The notes beneath the pieces are model-generated. The model made no database searches, was not told the DNA's origin, and saw only the letters and a program-made list of their open reading frames with translations. From assembly GCA_009789175.1 (NCBI GenBank), contig CP046866.1, positions 1,798,001-1,862,000 on the forward strand: a stretch of 64,000 nt of DNA, read 5' to 3'. Shown here one piece after another: positions 35,675 through 44,165 of the stretch. The stretch's first letter is position 1, and every line of letters begins with the position of its first letter. The DNA is from Salinibaculum litoreum (GTDB lineage: Archaea > Halobacteriota > Halobacteria > Halobacteriales > Haloarculaceae). The position numbers and the translations under genes were made by a program.

Positions 35675-36227
35675 GTACTGAAATGAGTCGTGAGCGGGAC
35701 GCATAAAGCCACGGAATTCGACAGACTTTGTCTATCCCCCGCAAACATCATAGTTAGGTTAATAGAAGAAATAGTATATTTCGGTGCGATCCGAGTCATA
35801 TCTCAGACAACTGGACGAAGATAGTGGGTTTTAGAAGTCCCCTACAGCGTTTTAGTTTCCACTTACCAATACCCCAGTGGTTTATCAGAATATATTCGCA
35901 GCCAGAAAAGAGAGTTTACAATTCATTTTCCAATCCTGACTACTTCCCAACCATTCTCACTAGATGTGAGGATTCGTGTGGGTCAACGAACGCCATGGTT
36001 TGTGGTTTTCACGAAGGAAATATGCAACCAGTTGTGACGACAGCGGCGGCGATACGGCTTGGCACCAGGCCGGCGTCGCGTTCCCGGTACCGTCCAAACA
36101 CCACACCGTCAGACGGGACCGACTATAGCGGCAGGTACAGACCAACAGGCAACTGACCGATACCGCGTCGCCACCAATGCTTTGGGCATTCCTTTATCCG
36201 TGTGCCAGCCCCAGACGTGTATGTTGT
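35675..36227. other. AT-rich intergenic region
   Basis: 553 bp without a supportable gene. It holds the pckA promoter (35701-35710) and a markedly AT-rich stretch, about 35745-36020. This stretch contains blocks such as GGTTAATAGAAGAAATAGTA near 35758. The right end has TTTAT near 36193-36197, probably the TATA box of the gene at 36228. The AT content differs from the rest of the window; it might be a decayed insertion or a regulatory region. Confidence 0.5.
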
Positions 36228-36449
36228 ATGAGCACAGACAACACGGCAAGTTCTGAAGAGGTCACAGAGACAACGTCCTGGCCGGAACTCGGCATCGCGC
36301 TGTACGAGCAGTTAACCGGCCGGGATGCCACAATCGAGTACAACTTCGAAGAGATGGAGGTGGCAGTCCCGAGCAAGACCGGTGAGGACGCGGAACACGC
36401 CCACTGGAAGGTTGACGGGACAGTCAGCATCACGACCCACGAAGACTGA
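36228..36449 (+). CDS. Small conserved haloarchaeal protein
   Basis: 73-aa acidic protein starting MSTDNTASSEEVTETT. The central WPELGIALYEQLTGRDATIE helix and the EEMEVAVPSKTGEDAEHAHW stretch form a compact alpha/beta pattern that I have seen only in hypothetical haloarchaeal proteins. The longer frame adds 17 residues with non-halophilic composition. TATA-like TTTAT about 33 bp upstream supports this start. Its stop overlaps the next ATG (TGATG). Confidence 0.75.
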   Translation: MSTDNTASSEEVTETTSWPELGIALYEQLTGRDATIEYNFEEMEVAVPSKTGEDAEHAHWKVDGTVSITTHED

Positions 36450-36796
36450 TGGCGACAGCGGGACCCTCCCTGTCCGTGGAGGTCGACCTCGACGTACAAC
36501 TGGACGGGAAGCGCTGTGCAGTCTGGAGCGAGGGAGACAAGGTCGTCATCAACGCCCCCTCGCTCGGCGTCGCACGGTCGCTTCTCTCCGGCGTGGAAAC
36601 GTTGCCGGTCCCCCGGGAACTGCTGGTCGATGGACTCGGGACCGCCAGCCTCACCGTCGAGTTGCGGGTGCGTCACGCGCCCGTTGCCAGCCTCGGTGCC
36701 GCTGTCGAGCCCTCCCGACTCGCCGCGCTGGCGGGCTACAGTGCCGACGTATCACTTCGGGGTCTCGCCGTCACTGGCTGGCGACGGCTACTGTAA
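36449..36796 (+). CDS. Hypothetical protein, coupled to the upstream small gene
   Basis: 115-aa protein; the start overlaps the upstream stop by one base. It is predicted mainly beta (LSVEVDLDVQLDGKRCAVWS; GDKVVINAPS) with a helical C-terminus. It has one Cys and no catalytic motif visible. The pair at 36228 and 36449 is translationally coupled, so the products may act together. It converges with the gene ending at 36797. Confidence 0.65.
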   Translation: MATAGPSLSVEVDLDVQLDGKRCAVWSEGDKVVINAPSLGVARSLLSGVETLPVPRELLVDGLGTASLTVELRVRHAPVASLGAAVEPSRLAALAGYSADVSLRGLAVTGWRRLL

Positions 36797-37321
36797 TCAG
36801 CCTTCGCTGGTCGACCCGGAAAACTCGGAGAGCGTCTCGCTGTCCCGAAGCGCGCCGAGGGTCCCGTACCACGCACCGCGGACTCCCGTGATATCGTTCT
36901 CGACGGGGTCGGCAAGCGCCAGCAGGTCCCCGAGTTCGAAGACGACGACCTCGTCAGTCGCCGAGAACGGGTCGATGAGTCGCGCCCAGCGGTCAGAGGT
37001 CATCCAGCCGCCGTCCTCGCCGCGGTGTTCGACGGTCCGGGCGAGGACGGGTGCACAGTGTGTAATGGCCGAGACTGGGGCCGGCTGATAGCAAGCCAAC
37101 CACGCGAACGCCCGGTCGGTCCGGTCATACGAGCGGGGACACGGATAGCCACCGTCACAGCACGCCTCGACCGTCTCCGGGCGAGTCGCGACGACACAGA
37201 CACCAGCCTCGGCGGTTGCTTCAACCTGGCCGCCACCTGCTATCGATTCCCAACTCCGTCGTGTCGCGACGGCCTCACCCAGTGTTGTCTCGCTGGCGGT
37301 TTCTTTCGAAGAGGGAGACAT
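36797..37321 (-). CDS. Hypothetical Cys-containing protein
   Basis: About 174 aa from the ATG at 37321 (MSPSSKETASETTL). Cysteines cluster in AGVCVVATRPETVEACCDGG, followed by YPCPRSYDRTDRAFAWLACY, and single Cys in THCAPV. A conserved-looking ITGVRGAWYGTLGALRD stretch is near the C-terminus. An earlier methionine would add 21 residues. The cysteines suggest metal binding, but I do not recognise a family. Confidence 0.6.
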   Translation of the reverse strand: MSPSSKETASETTLGEAVATRRSWESIAGGGQVEATAEAGVCVVATRPETVEACCDGGYPCPRSYDRTDRAFAWLACYQPAPVSAITHCAPVLARTVEHRGEDGGWMTSDRWARLIDPFSATDEVVVFELGDLLALADPVENDITGVRGAWYGTLGALRDSETLSEFSGSTSEG

Positions 37322-37422
37322 ATCCGATATGAGCGCCGGCAGCGATTGAATCCATCGCCGGTCGTGTGCCGCGTTACCGCGCATATGACATGACTTATAC
37401 GTGTGCCGGTTGTAGATAAGGT

Positions 37423-37707
37423 ATGAGCGAGAATAGTGGGCGACGGGACCTCCGCATGCCCAACGACGATGAAGTGTTCGCTGTAGTGACAGAACATCTT
37501 GGTGGCAACCACGTTCGCCTCCAGTGTGCCGACGGTGAGACCCGGATGGGTCGGATTCCCGGTCGGATGAAGTTCCGGACCTGGATCAACGAGGACGATG
37601 TCGTGCTGGCCGAGCCGTGGGACTGGCAAGACGAGAAGGCAAACGTGGAATGGCGCTACGACGGTCAGGCCGCCGACCAGCTTCGCCGCGAAGGCCACAT
37701 CGAATAA
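37423..37707 (+). CDS. eif1A: Translation initiation factor aIF1A
   Basis: 94-aa S1/OB-fold protein that binds the A site of the small subunit during start-codon selection. The sequence [20 protein letters not shown] followed by [19 protein letters not shown] is the archaeal/eukaryotic IF1A signature, ending with [19 protein letters not shown]. Length is normal for the archaeal protein without the long eukaryotic tail. A TTTTTCAGTCTTTT tract 29 bp after the stop is a probable terminator. Confidence 0.97.
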   Translation: MSENSGRRDLRMPNDDEVFAVVTEHLGGNHVRLQCADGETRMGRIPGRMKFRTWINEDDVVLAEPWDWQDEKANVEWRYDGQAADQLRREGHIE

Positions 37708-37735
37708 TCGTCGCGGCGTTACCGGCCGCTGAGTA

Positions 37736-37934
37736 GTTTTTCAGTCTTTTCACCGCACAGCCTGGCGGCTGTGTGGCAGCGACAGAGTATTACCCCACTG
37801 GGGCAGCGACTCGACCGACGGCTGTCGGTAACCCATCGACTGTCCCGGCTTGTGCCGAGAGAGCCACAGCGCTGGAACGACATGTAAAGCGACCCGCCAG
37901 CACTGCCGCTGGCGGGTCGAAAAAGACTGAAAAA
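37736..37934. terminator. Symmetric convergent terminators around a structured spacer
   Basis: TTTTTCAGTCTTTT occurs at 37737-37750 on the plus strand and the perfect 14-bp inverted copy lies at 37921-37934. Each follows a gene stop by about 20-30 bp in the transcription direction (eif1A and cspA), so both work as T-rich archaeal terminators. Between them are stems CACAGCC/GGCTGTG (37756-37773), CCGAC/GTCGG near 37815, and a perfect 12-bp stem CGACCCGCCAGC/GCTGGCGGGTCG (37890-37919). No ORF is visible in the spacer. Confidence 0.65.
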
Positions 37935-37953
37935 GTCTCTCTATTACCGGAAT

Positions 37954-38148
37954 CTACTGGCGAACGACGTTCGTCGCTCGCGGACCCTTGGGTGCCTGTT
38001 CGATGTCGAATTCGAGTTCCGTACCTTCAGTGAGATCCTCGCCGCCCACGTCCTCCATGTGGAAGAAAACGTCGTCGTCGGAATCCTCAGTCTCGATGAA
38101 ACCGTAACCGCCTGTGTCGTTGAAGAAGTCAACCTTACCGTTTGCCAT
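37954..38148 (-). CDS. cspA: Cold-shock domain protein
   Basis: 64-aa CSD protein starting ANGKVDFFNDTGGYGFIETE after Met. Both RNA-binding motifs are present: GYGFIE (RNP1-like) and VFFHMED (RNP2-like). The central part is acidic. A longer frame adds 27 residues of non-coding character. A TATA-like TTATCC on the minus strand about 27 bp upstream supports a leaderless start. It acts as a single-stranded nucleic acid chaperone. Confidence 0.95.
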   Translation of the reverse strand: MANGKVDFFNDTGGYGFIETEDSDDDVFFHMEDVGGEDLTEGTELEFDIEQAPKGPRATNVVRQ

Positions 38149-38545
38149 TGCAACTATCCACATGAGAGGGGGATGGATAAGCATTCCGAGAGTCACGTTA
38201 CCACGGGGGTCAACTGGACGAGTGTCCACTCAGGTGCCCACAGCCGCCGCCAGTGGCCCGCTACACCCATTACGGTGTTCTGTGAGGTGCACTTCGGACG
38301 GGGGGGAGCCACGCCGGACCGGTCACGTCTGTACACGTTTACCCCCGCAAATCGTGCCTCGATACCGACTGAAAGGGGGGCCAGCGGCTCGCGCGCACCT
38401 GTGAGAGTGCTGGACATTCCAGAGCCACCACCATTGCCAGCCGTAGCCGGCCTGTGCGAACTCACCGAACGCTGCGTCGGGACCTGCACCGACCAGGTCA
38501 ATGCCACCCCAGCAATTTTTGTCGGTTCTCGCCCAATAATTCATA
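38149..38545. other. Intergenic region between cspA and the heliorhodopsin gene
   Basis: 397 bp. It holds the cspA promoter at the left. A/T-rich GCAATTTTTGTCGG at about 38512-38525 may be the heliorhodopsin promoter. Although a plus-strand frame stays open from 38059, the codons before about 38545 do not show a protein-like pattern, so I treat this as non-coding. Confidence 0.5.
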
Positions 38546-39387
38546 GTGAGCCAACCAGAAACGGGGCAGCAGCGTCGACAGCCGAGGCATCAGAGGACGG
38601 CGAGAGGAGAACCCTGACAGCGGAGCCACGGTACCGGCGGTTGCGGCGGTGGAACGCGGTGATGGCCGTCCTGCACTTTCTCCAGGGGGTGCTGATGGTC
38701 GTCCTGGCAGATGCTGTCCGGTGGCCCATCACCCGCACGCGCTATGAGTTTACCCCTGCGACAGCGACAATCGCACCGGTAAGTGTCCCGTGGGTGGACG
38801 CACAGCTCCCGCTGCTCGTCGCGAGCTTTCTCTTTCTGTCCGCGCTTGCCCACACGCTCATTGCGACGGTTCGCTACGAGCAGTACGTCCGGTATCTCGA
38901 CCGGGGGATGAACCCGTACCGGTGGTACGAGTACTCGGTGAGTGCGTCGCTAATGATTGTCATCATCGGGATGCTCGCGGGTATCTGGGATGTCGGGACG
39001 CTGCTCGCGCTGTTCGGACTCGTCGCGGTCATGAACCTCTGTGGGCTGTTGATGGAACAGCGCAACGAGTCGACCGAGACGACCGACTGGACGCCGTACT
39101 ACGTCGGAACTCTCGCCGGATTGGTGCCGTGGGTCGTCATCGCGATTACGTTTCTCGGCACTGTCACTGCTGCCAACGGCGAGTTCCCCGAGTTCGTCAT
39201 TTACATCTATGTCTCGATTTTCGTCTTCTTCAACCTCTTCGCGTTGAACATGGTCCTGCAGTACCGCGAGACCTGGCGCTGGGAGGAGTATCTCTTCGGA
39301 GAGAAGAGCTACATCGTCCTCAGCCTCGTCGCCAAGTCGCTACTGGCCTGGCAGGTGTACTTCGGGACGCTAAATTCCCCGATATAG
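38546..39387 (+). CDS. Heliorhodopsin (retinal-binding membrane protein); start frame uncertain
   Basis: About 280 aa with seven predicted helices. The last helix reads VLSLVAKSLLAWQVYFGTL, the heliorhodopsin pattern with the retinal Schiff-base Lys. The third helix region NPYRWYEYSVSASLMIVIIG holds the Glu thought to be the counterion, and RLRRWNAVMAVLHFLQGVLM starts the first helix. The natural-looking GTG at 38546 (SQPETG...) is one base out of frame with the body: an extra G in the GGGG run at 38563-38566 would restore it. In the frame as given, the first usual starts are TTG 38641, GTG 38659 or ATG 38662. Confidence 0.9.
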
Positions 39388-39496
39388 CAGCGGGAGAGCG
39401 CGGGCAGGACATCGGTGGGACTGGCCACGGTTTCGCCAGGGTTGGGGGTGGACACGTCACAAAACATCTATTGGAGAGCCACGCAGAGAGGGGGTC

Positions 39497-40651
39497 ATGG
39501 AAGGAGAATTCGAAGGCTACGGCGGCCGGCACGTCCCGGAGCCACTCGAAGAACCGCTTGCGCAACTCGCTGCGGCGTACGAGGAAGTCGTTCCCAGCGA
39601 GGAGTTCCAGGAGGAGTTCCAGTATTACCTGAAACACTACGGCGGCCGACCGACGCCGGTCTTCTATGCCGAGACGCTCAGCGAGCGCTGGGGTGCGGAT
39701 ATCTACTTCAAACACGAAGACCTACTGCACGGCGGCGCACACAAGCTCAACAACACGCTCGGGCAGGCGCTACTGGCGAAAAAGGCCGGCAAAGAGCGGC
39801 TCATCGCCGAGACCGGTGCCGGTCAGCACGGCACTGCGACAGCGATGGTCGGTGCCCTGCTCGATATCCCCGTGAAGGTGTACATGGGCCGGAAAGACAT
39901 CGAGCGCCAGGAGATGAACGTCTTCCGGATGCGACTGCTGGGCGCGGAAGTCGAGGAGGTCACCCGCGGCAACGAGAAACTCGCGGAGGCCGTCGACGCT
40001 GCCCTGGAAGACTTCGCCGAGAACATGGACGACACCCACTACCTCGTGGGGAGTGCGGTCGGCCCGGACCCGTTCCCACGGATGGTCCGGGAATTCCAGT
40101 CGGTCATCGGCCGGGAGGCCCGCGAGCAGGTCCAGGAACTGCATGGCGACCTGCCCGATGCCTGTGTGGCCTGTGTCGGCGGTGGCTCCAACGCCATCGG
40201 TCTCTTTCACGCGTTCAAGGACGACGACGTGATGTTCTACGGCGCCGAACCCGGCGGGACGGACGACCAGCACCACTCCGCCCCGCTGGCGAAGTCGGAA
40301 CTGGACGAGCCGGAAATCTTCCAGGGTGCAAAGACGCAGGTCATCGACGACGACACCGAGAACCACTCGGTCTCGGCGGGGCTTGACTATCCCGCTGTCG
40401 GGCCGGAGCACGCCGCCCTGCAGGAACTGGGTCGGGCGGAGTACCACGCCATCACCGACGAAGAGGCCCTGGACGCTTTCAAGGAGATGAGCCGTGCCGA
40501 AGGTATCATCCCGGCACTGGAACCCAGCCACGCCATCGCGCTGGCGAAGAAACTCGCCGAGGAGGACCGCCACGACACGCTGCTGGTGAACCTCTGTGGA
40601 CGCGGCGACAAGGACATGCAGACCGCCGCCGAGAAGTTCGACCTCTCCTGA
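39497..40651 (+). CDS. trpB: Tryptophan synthase beta chain
   Basis: 384-aa PLP enzyme of the TrpB1 type, joining indole and serine to tryptophan. The PLP lysine lies in LLHGGAHKLNNTLGQALLAK, and phosphate binding is seen in CVGGGSNAIGLFH. The beginning GYGGRHVPEPLEEPLAQLAA is typical. No trpA or other trp gene is adjacent, so it is an isolated locus here; an alpha subunit elsewhere or a stand-alone function are both possible. Confidence 0.96.
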   Translation: MEGEFEGYGGRHVPEPLEEPLAQLAAAYEEVVPSEEFQEEFQYYLKHYGGRPTPVFYAETLSERWGADIYFKHEDLLHGGAHKLNNTLGQALLAKKAGKERLIAETGAGQHGTATAMVGALLDIPVKVYMGRKDIERQEMNVFRMRLLGAEVEEVTRGNEKLAEAVDAALEDFAENMDDTHYLVGSAVGPDPFPRMVREFQSVIGREAREQVQELHGDLPDACVACVGGGSNAIGLFHAFKDDDVMFYGAEPGGTDDQHHSAPLAKSELDEPEIFQGAKTQVIDDDTENHSVSAGLDYPAVGPEHAALQELGRAEYHAITDEEALDAFKEMSRAEGIIPALEPSHAIALAKKLAEEDRHDTLLVNLCGRGDKDMQTAAEKFDLS

Positions 40652-40697
40652 CGGGGGACTGGCGTCACCGCATCGCTCTCGTCGCTTATCTCTCCGG

Positions 40698-41540
40698 CTA
40701 GAGCGGGAACGCCCGCATCAGTGCCGGTAGTGCATTCTGGATACGCATCCGGAGACCGCCGGTCAGGTCGTGGATACGTGTCATCTCCTCGTCGGTCAGC
40801 TTGAAGTCGAACACCTCGGCGTTGGCTTCGACGTGCTCGGGTGTAGACGACCGGGGAATCGCCACGACGCCCTCCTGCTGGAGGAGCCAGCGCAGCGTGA
40901 CCTGTGCCGGTGACTTGTCGTAGCGCTCGCCGATAGCCACGATGTCGGCATCGTCCAGTACCGCACCCTGGGCCAGCGGGCTATAGGCGGTCAGCGCAAC
41001 GGCTTCGTCCCGACAGACCGACAGCAAATCGCGCTGGTCGACATAGGGGTGATACTGCACCTGGTCTGTCACCAGCGGGGCGTCGGCGACAGCCAGCGCC
41101 TCACGGAGTTGGTCGGCGGTGAAATTGCTGACACCGAGGTGAGATACCAACCCGTCATCGCGCAGGCGCTCCATCGCTCGCAGCGTCTCCGCGACGGGGA
41201 TTCGCGGATGAGGCCAGTGGACGAGCAGGAGGTCGACGGAGTCGACGCCGAGTCGGTCGAGGCTCGCCTCGACAGCAGGGCGTACGTCCCCGGCACGGAG
41301 GTTCGACCGCCAGACCTTCGTCGTCAGGAAAACTTCCTCGCGGTCGACCGGTGCAGCCGACAGTGCCCTGCCGACGGCACGCTCGTTCTCGTAGTACTCC
41401 GCAGTGTCGACGTGGCGGTAACCGGCTTCCAGCGCGGCACGGACCGCACGCTGGCAGGCCTCCCCGGAGAGCTGGAAGGTCCCGAAGCCGAGTGCCGGAA
41501 TCTCCGCGCCGCCGGCCGCGACTGTCGGCATATCGGTCAC
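40698..41540 (-). CDS. Aldo/keto reductase
   Basis: 280-aa NADPH-type AKR (TIM barrel). The catalytic tetrad is visible: Asp and Tyr in GYRHVDTAEYYENERAVG, Lys in VFLTTKVWRSN and His in LLLVHWPHP. The C-terminal cofactor part has AIPRSSTPEHVEANAEVFDF. A start 3 codons downstream is equally possible. It is convergent with trpB and its substrate is not readable. Confidence 0.93.
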   Translation of the reverse strand: MTDMPTVAAGGAEIPALGFGTFQLSGEACQRAVRAALEAGYRHVDTAEYYENERAVGRALSAAPVDREEVFLTTKVWRSNLRAGDVRPAVEASLDRLGVDSVDLLLVHWPHPRIPVAETLRAMERLRDDGLVSHLGVSNFTADQLREALAVADAPLVTDQVQYHPYVDQRDLLSVCRDEAVALTAYSPLAQGAVLDDADIVAIGERYDKSPAQVTLRWLLQQEGVVAIPRSSTPEHVEANAEVFDFKLTDEEMTRIHDLTGGLRMRIQNALPALMRAFPL

Positions 41541-41573
41541 GCGGCTCGCCTCCCCACCGGGTCCGACAGGTGC

Positions 41574-42350
41574 TCAAACACGGTCAGCCGCAGCCGCAAG
41601 GTTGGCTCCAAGACCCACCACGATGAGGAGGGCACTGGCGATGACGCTCGTAGTCGTACCACCGATTGGTGACGCGAGGTTGCTCGCCTGCGTAGTCAAC
41701 GCGAGCGCGACACCGCCCGTGACGAGCGTGAGACCAACCAGTCCGACGAGCAGGCCACCCGTGGGACCGAACCGACCGGCGGTGGTCTCCTCCTGGGCCT
41801 CCTCGAGTGCAGTGTAGATGCGCTCGTCGACCGCCTCCCCGACCTGGTCGGCGACGTACTGGCGGATTGTCTGGTCTTTCTGCTCGAGGTCCTGGGCTAT
41901 CTCGTCGAGTTCTGCCTCGCGTTCCCGGACCTGCTGTTCGCGCTCGTCGAGTTCCGCCTCCTGTTGTTCGATGGTCGCCTCGCGCTCTTTCAGCGTGGAG
42001 CGTTTCTCGGCGAGTTTCTCACGGTCGGTGTCGAGTTCGCGCTCGCGCTCGTCGAGTTTCGCCTTGCGTTCTTCGAGGTCCTCGGCACGTTTGTCCAGTC
42101 CGAGTTCGCGTTGCTCGATGTGTTCGGCCCGGGTCTCCAAATCGAGGTCCTCGTCGGCCGCGACTTCGGTCACCGGACGGTCGTCGATGCTGACATCGTC
42201 ATCGGTGTCGACGCTGTCGTCGGTCGGAACACCGTCCTCGTCCTCGCTGGCTTTCTCGACCGCAGTCTCGCGGTCGACCACGTCACCTCCCGTGTCCGAC
42301 TCCCCGTCCCCCTCGGTGACAGGACCGTCGGTCTGCCCCTCTTTACTCAT
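41574..42350 (-). CDS. Coiled-coil membrane protein
   Basis: 258 aa. Residues 1-65 are acidic and disordered; about 65-185 form a long Glu/Arg-rich coiled coil with heptads (DLETRAEHIEQRELGLDKRA). Two hydrophobic helices follow near the end (GLLVGLVGLTLVTGGVALAL and SVIASALLIVVGLGANLAAA). This predicts a membrane-anchored protein with a cytosolic coiled-coil arm. No enzyme domain is seen. It is about 33 bp upstream of the aldo/keto reductase on the same strand. Confidence 0.8.
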   Translation of the reverse strand: MSKEGQTDGPVTEGDGESDTGGDVVDRETAVEKASEDEDGVPTDDSVDTDDDVSIDDRPVTEVAADEDLDLETRAEHIEQRELGLDKRAEDLEERKAKLDERERELDTDREKLAEKRSTLKEREATIEQQEAELDEREQQVREREAELDEIAQDLEQKDQTIRQYVADQVGEAVDERIYTALEEAQEETTAGRFGPTGGLLVGLVGLTLVTGGVALALTTQASNLASPIGGTTTSVIASALLIVVGLGANLAAAADRV

Positions 42351-42479
42351 GTCTCTCCGATGGAATATTACCGCCAGTATGTAAAGATTTGGGACGGTTA
42401 CGACGTTCGTTGTGGTCGAACGCGGCCGCCACGTCCGCGTACCGGTACTGGGAGAATACCCTCGTTTCCAAATCCCGAA

Positions 42480-44165
42480 TCAGGCGGATGGGACTGTCAT
42501 CGCAAACCGGTTTCCGCCGTCGTACTGATACTCGATGTCGCCGTTCAGTCTGACGACACACCAGTTTACGATCCACAGCCCGATGCCCTGGCCGTGCTGT
42601 AGCGGCGTTTCGGAACCGGTTTCGAGTACGGCGATTTCGCCTTCCGGAATTTGGACGTTGTTATCTTCGATTTCGATGAGAGTTCTGGGCGCCTGCTCTC
42701 GCAGCGTCTCGATCCGGATGTTGACCCACTGTTCAGCCACGGGTGCGTGTTTCAGTGCGTTCTCGATGAGGTTTGTGAGCGCGAGTCTGAGGATATCCCG
42801 CTGTGTGTGTATCGTCGCGTCAGACGCTGCGATCTCGGTTTCGATCGTCGCATTCGGAAATCGATCCGAGAGTTGGTGCCGGAGCTGTGAGACGACCTGT
42901 TCGAGGTCGACAGCCTCCGCGTGGCTGACCTGGTCCTGTATCTGGTTGAACTCGCGTACTTTCTCCCCGATAGCGACCAGTCGGTCTCCGGCACGGGAGA
43001 TGGCTTCGGCCTGGCCTTGCAGGCCCGGGTCGGTGAGTTCACTCTCCAGTGACTCCGCGTGGCCTTTGATGACGGTCATCTCGTTTCGGAGGTTGTGTCT
43101 AAGAACGCGGTTGAGTACCGACAGTTTCTGTTTCCGTTGGCGTTCCTCGCGGAGGTCGTACAGGACGACCATCCCCCCGACGGGATTCTCTGCCGGATCT
43201 AGCAGGGGAGTGTAGGAGACGGCAAACGTTCCGCCGCTGGAACCGCCGATTTCGACTTCACCGGTCTCCCTGAGCGTCGAGAGACCGACCCCGACGAGCG
43301 TCTGCAGAGGAACCCGCCCGTCTGCAGTGGTAGACCGTCCGAACAGTTCCGTGGCGGTTTTGTTCAGATGTACCACGTTCCCCTCGGTGTCGAGAACCAT
43401 CACCGGTTCCGTGAGTTTGTCGAGTCCGGTCTGTTCAGCCACACGCTGTGTCGCCGGACTGGTCTCGAACATGTGGGTGCCGACGAAGGCATACGCATCG
43501 AGGAGAACGTGCACGACCATGAACGGGGCCGTGAGATGGAGTTCGGGCACCGGTCCGAGACCGGAGAGCCACAACAACACACCGACACTCGGCGGCGCCG
43601 TACTCAGGATGACTGCAGTCGCTTCGCGCCGGTACAGCGGCCCGTAGCTGAGTATCGCACCGATGAGAATGAGTGAACCGACGGCGGCAGTCCCGACGCT
43701 GAACAGGAGCGCGAAAACGCCCCACGGCTCGATTGTGTATCGAACCGTCGCCAGTCCGAAAACGGAAGCGAATCGGAACTCTGTCCAGACCAGCCCGTGG
43801 ACCGGGTTTGTCGCCACCAGCAGGCCCGTCGAAAGCGGTACGGCGGCGACAGCGGCAAAGAGTGGACTCCGGATGAGGCCAGTTCGGCCCGTGTAGGCGA
43901 GACCAAAGGCGAGAAAGAACGGCCCCATGAAACAGACACTCACGAACGCCACAGATTCGGCGAGGCGGCGAACTGCGGGGTCAAACACGACCAGGGAGAA
44001 TCCGTAGGTGAGACAGAACACCGTGACTGCCGCGATGTTGCCCATAAACCACGCCGCACCGGGGTTATGTCGCTTGGAATAGAGATATCGGAGCAGGTAC
44101 GCCGCCCCGAGGCCCCCGGCAATCGAGGCGAGGAGTACCACTAATCCGACCAATCCGATTCGCAT
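42480..44165 (-). CDS. Sensor histidine kinase with N-terminal 7TM region and PAS domain
   Basis: 561 aa. Residues about 1-220 have seven hydrophobic segments, matching the 7TM N-terminal module of archaeal kinases. A PAS domain lies around 230-330 (VMVLDTEGNVVHLNKTATEL). The H-box is VLNRVLRHNLRNEMTVIKGH, followed by HATPase motifs IENALKHAPV and GIGLWIVNWCVVRLNGDIEY. No adjacent response regulator is visible. It is a probable membrane signal receptor that phosphorylates an unlinked partner. Confidence 0.92.
   Translation of the reverse strand: MRIGLVGLVVLLASIAGGLGAAYLLRYLYSKRHNPGAAWFMGNIAAVTVFCLTYGFSLVVFDPAVRRLAESVAFVSVCFMGPFFLAFGLAYTGRTGLIRSPLFAAVAAVPLSTGLLVATNPVHGLVWTEFRFASVFGLATVRYTIEPWGVFALLFSVGTAAVGSLILIGAILSYGPLYRREATAVILSTAPPSVGVLLWLSGLGPVPELHLTAPFMVVHVLLDAYAFVGTHMFETSPATQRVAEQTGLDKLTEPVMVLDTEGNVVHLNKTATELFGRSTTADGRVPLQTLVGVGLSTLRETGEVEIGGSSGGTFAVSYTPLLDPAENPVGGMVVLYDLREERQRKQKLSVLNRVLRHNLRNEMTVIKGHAESLESELTDPGLQGQAEAISRAGDRLVAIGEKVREFNQIQDQVSHAEAVDLEQVVSQLRHQLSDRFPNATIETEIAASDATIHTQRDILRLALTNLIENALKHAPVAEQWVNIRIETLREQAPRTLIEIEDNNVQIPEGEIAVLETGSETPLQHGQGIGLWIVNWCVVRLNGDIEYQYDGGNRFAMTVPSA

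Noticed and set aside
35824-36156. 110-codon plus-strand frame in the AT-rich gap
   Set aside because: Composition is neither acidic nor GC3-rich, and there is no promoter or motif; it seems to be chance.
38059-38545. Extension of the heliorhodopsin frame to the left
   Set aside because: It would overlap cspA and its promoter and lacks protein-like composition; the homologous part begins only after about 38545.
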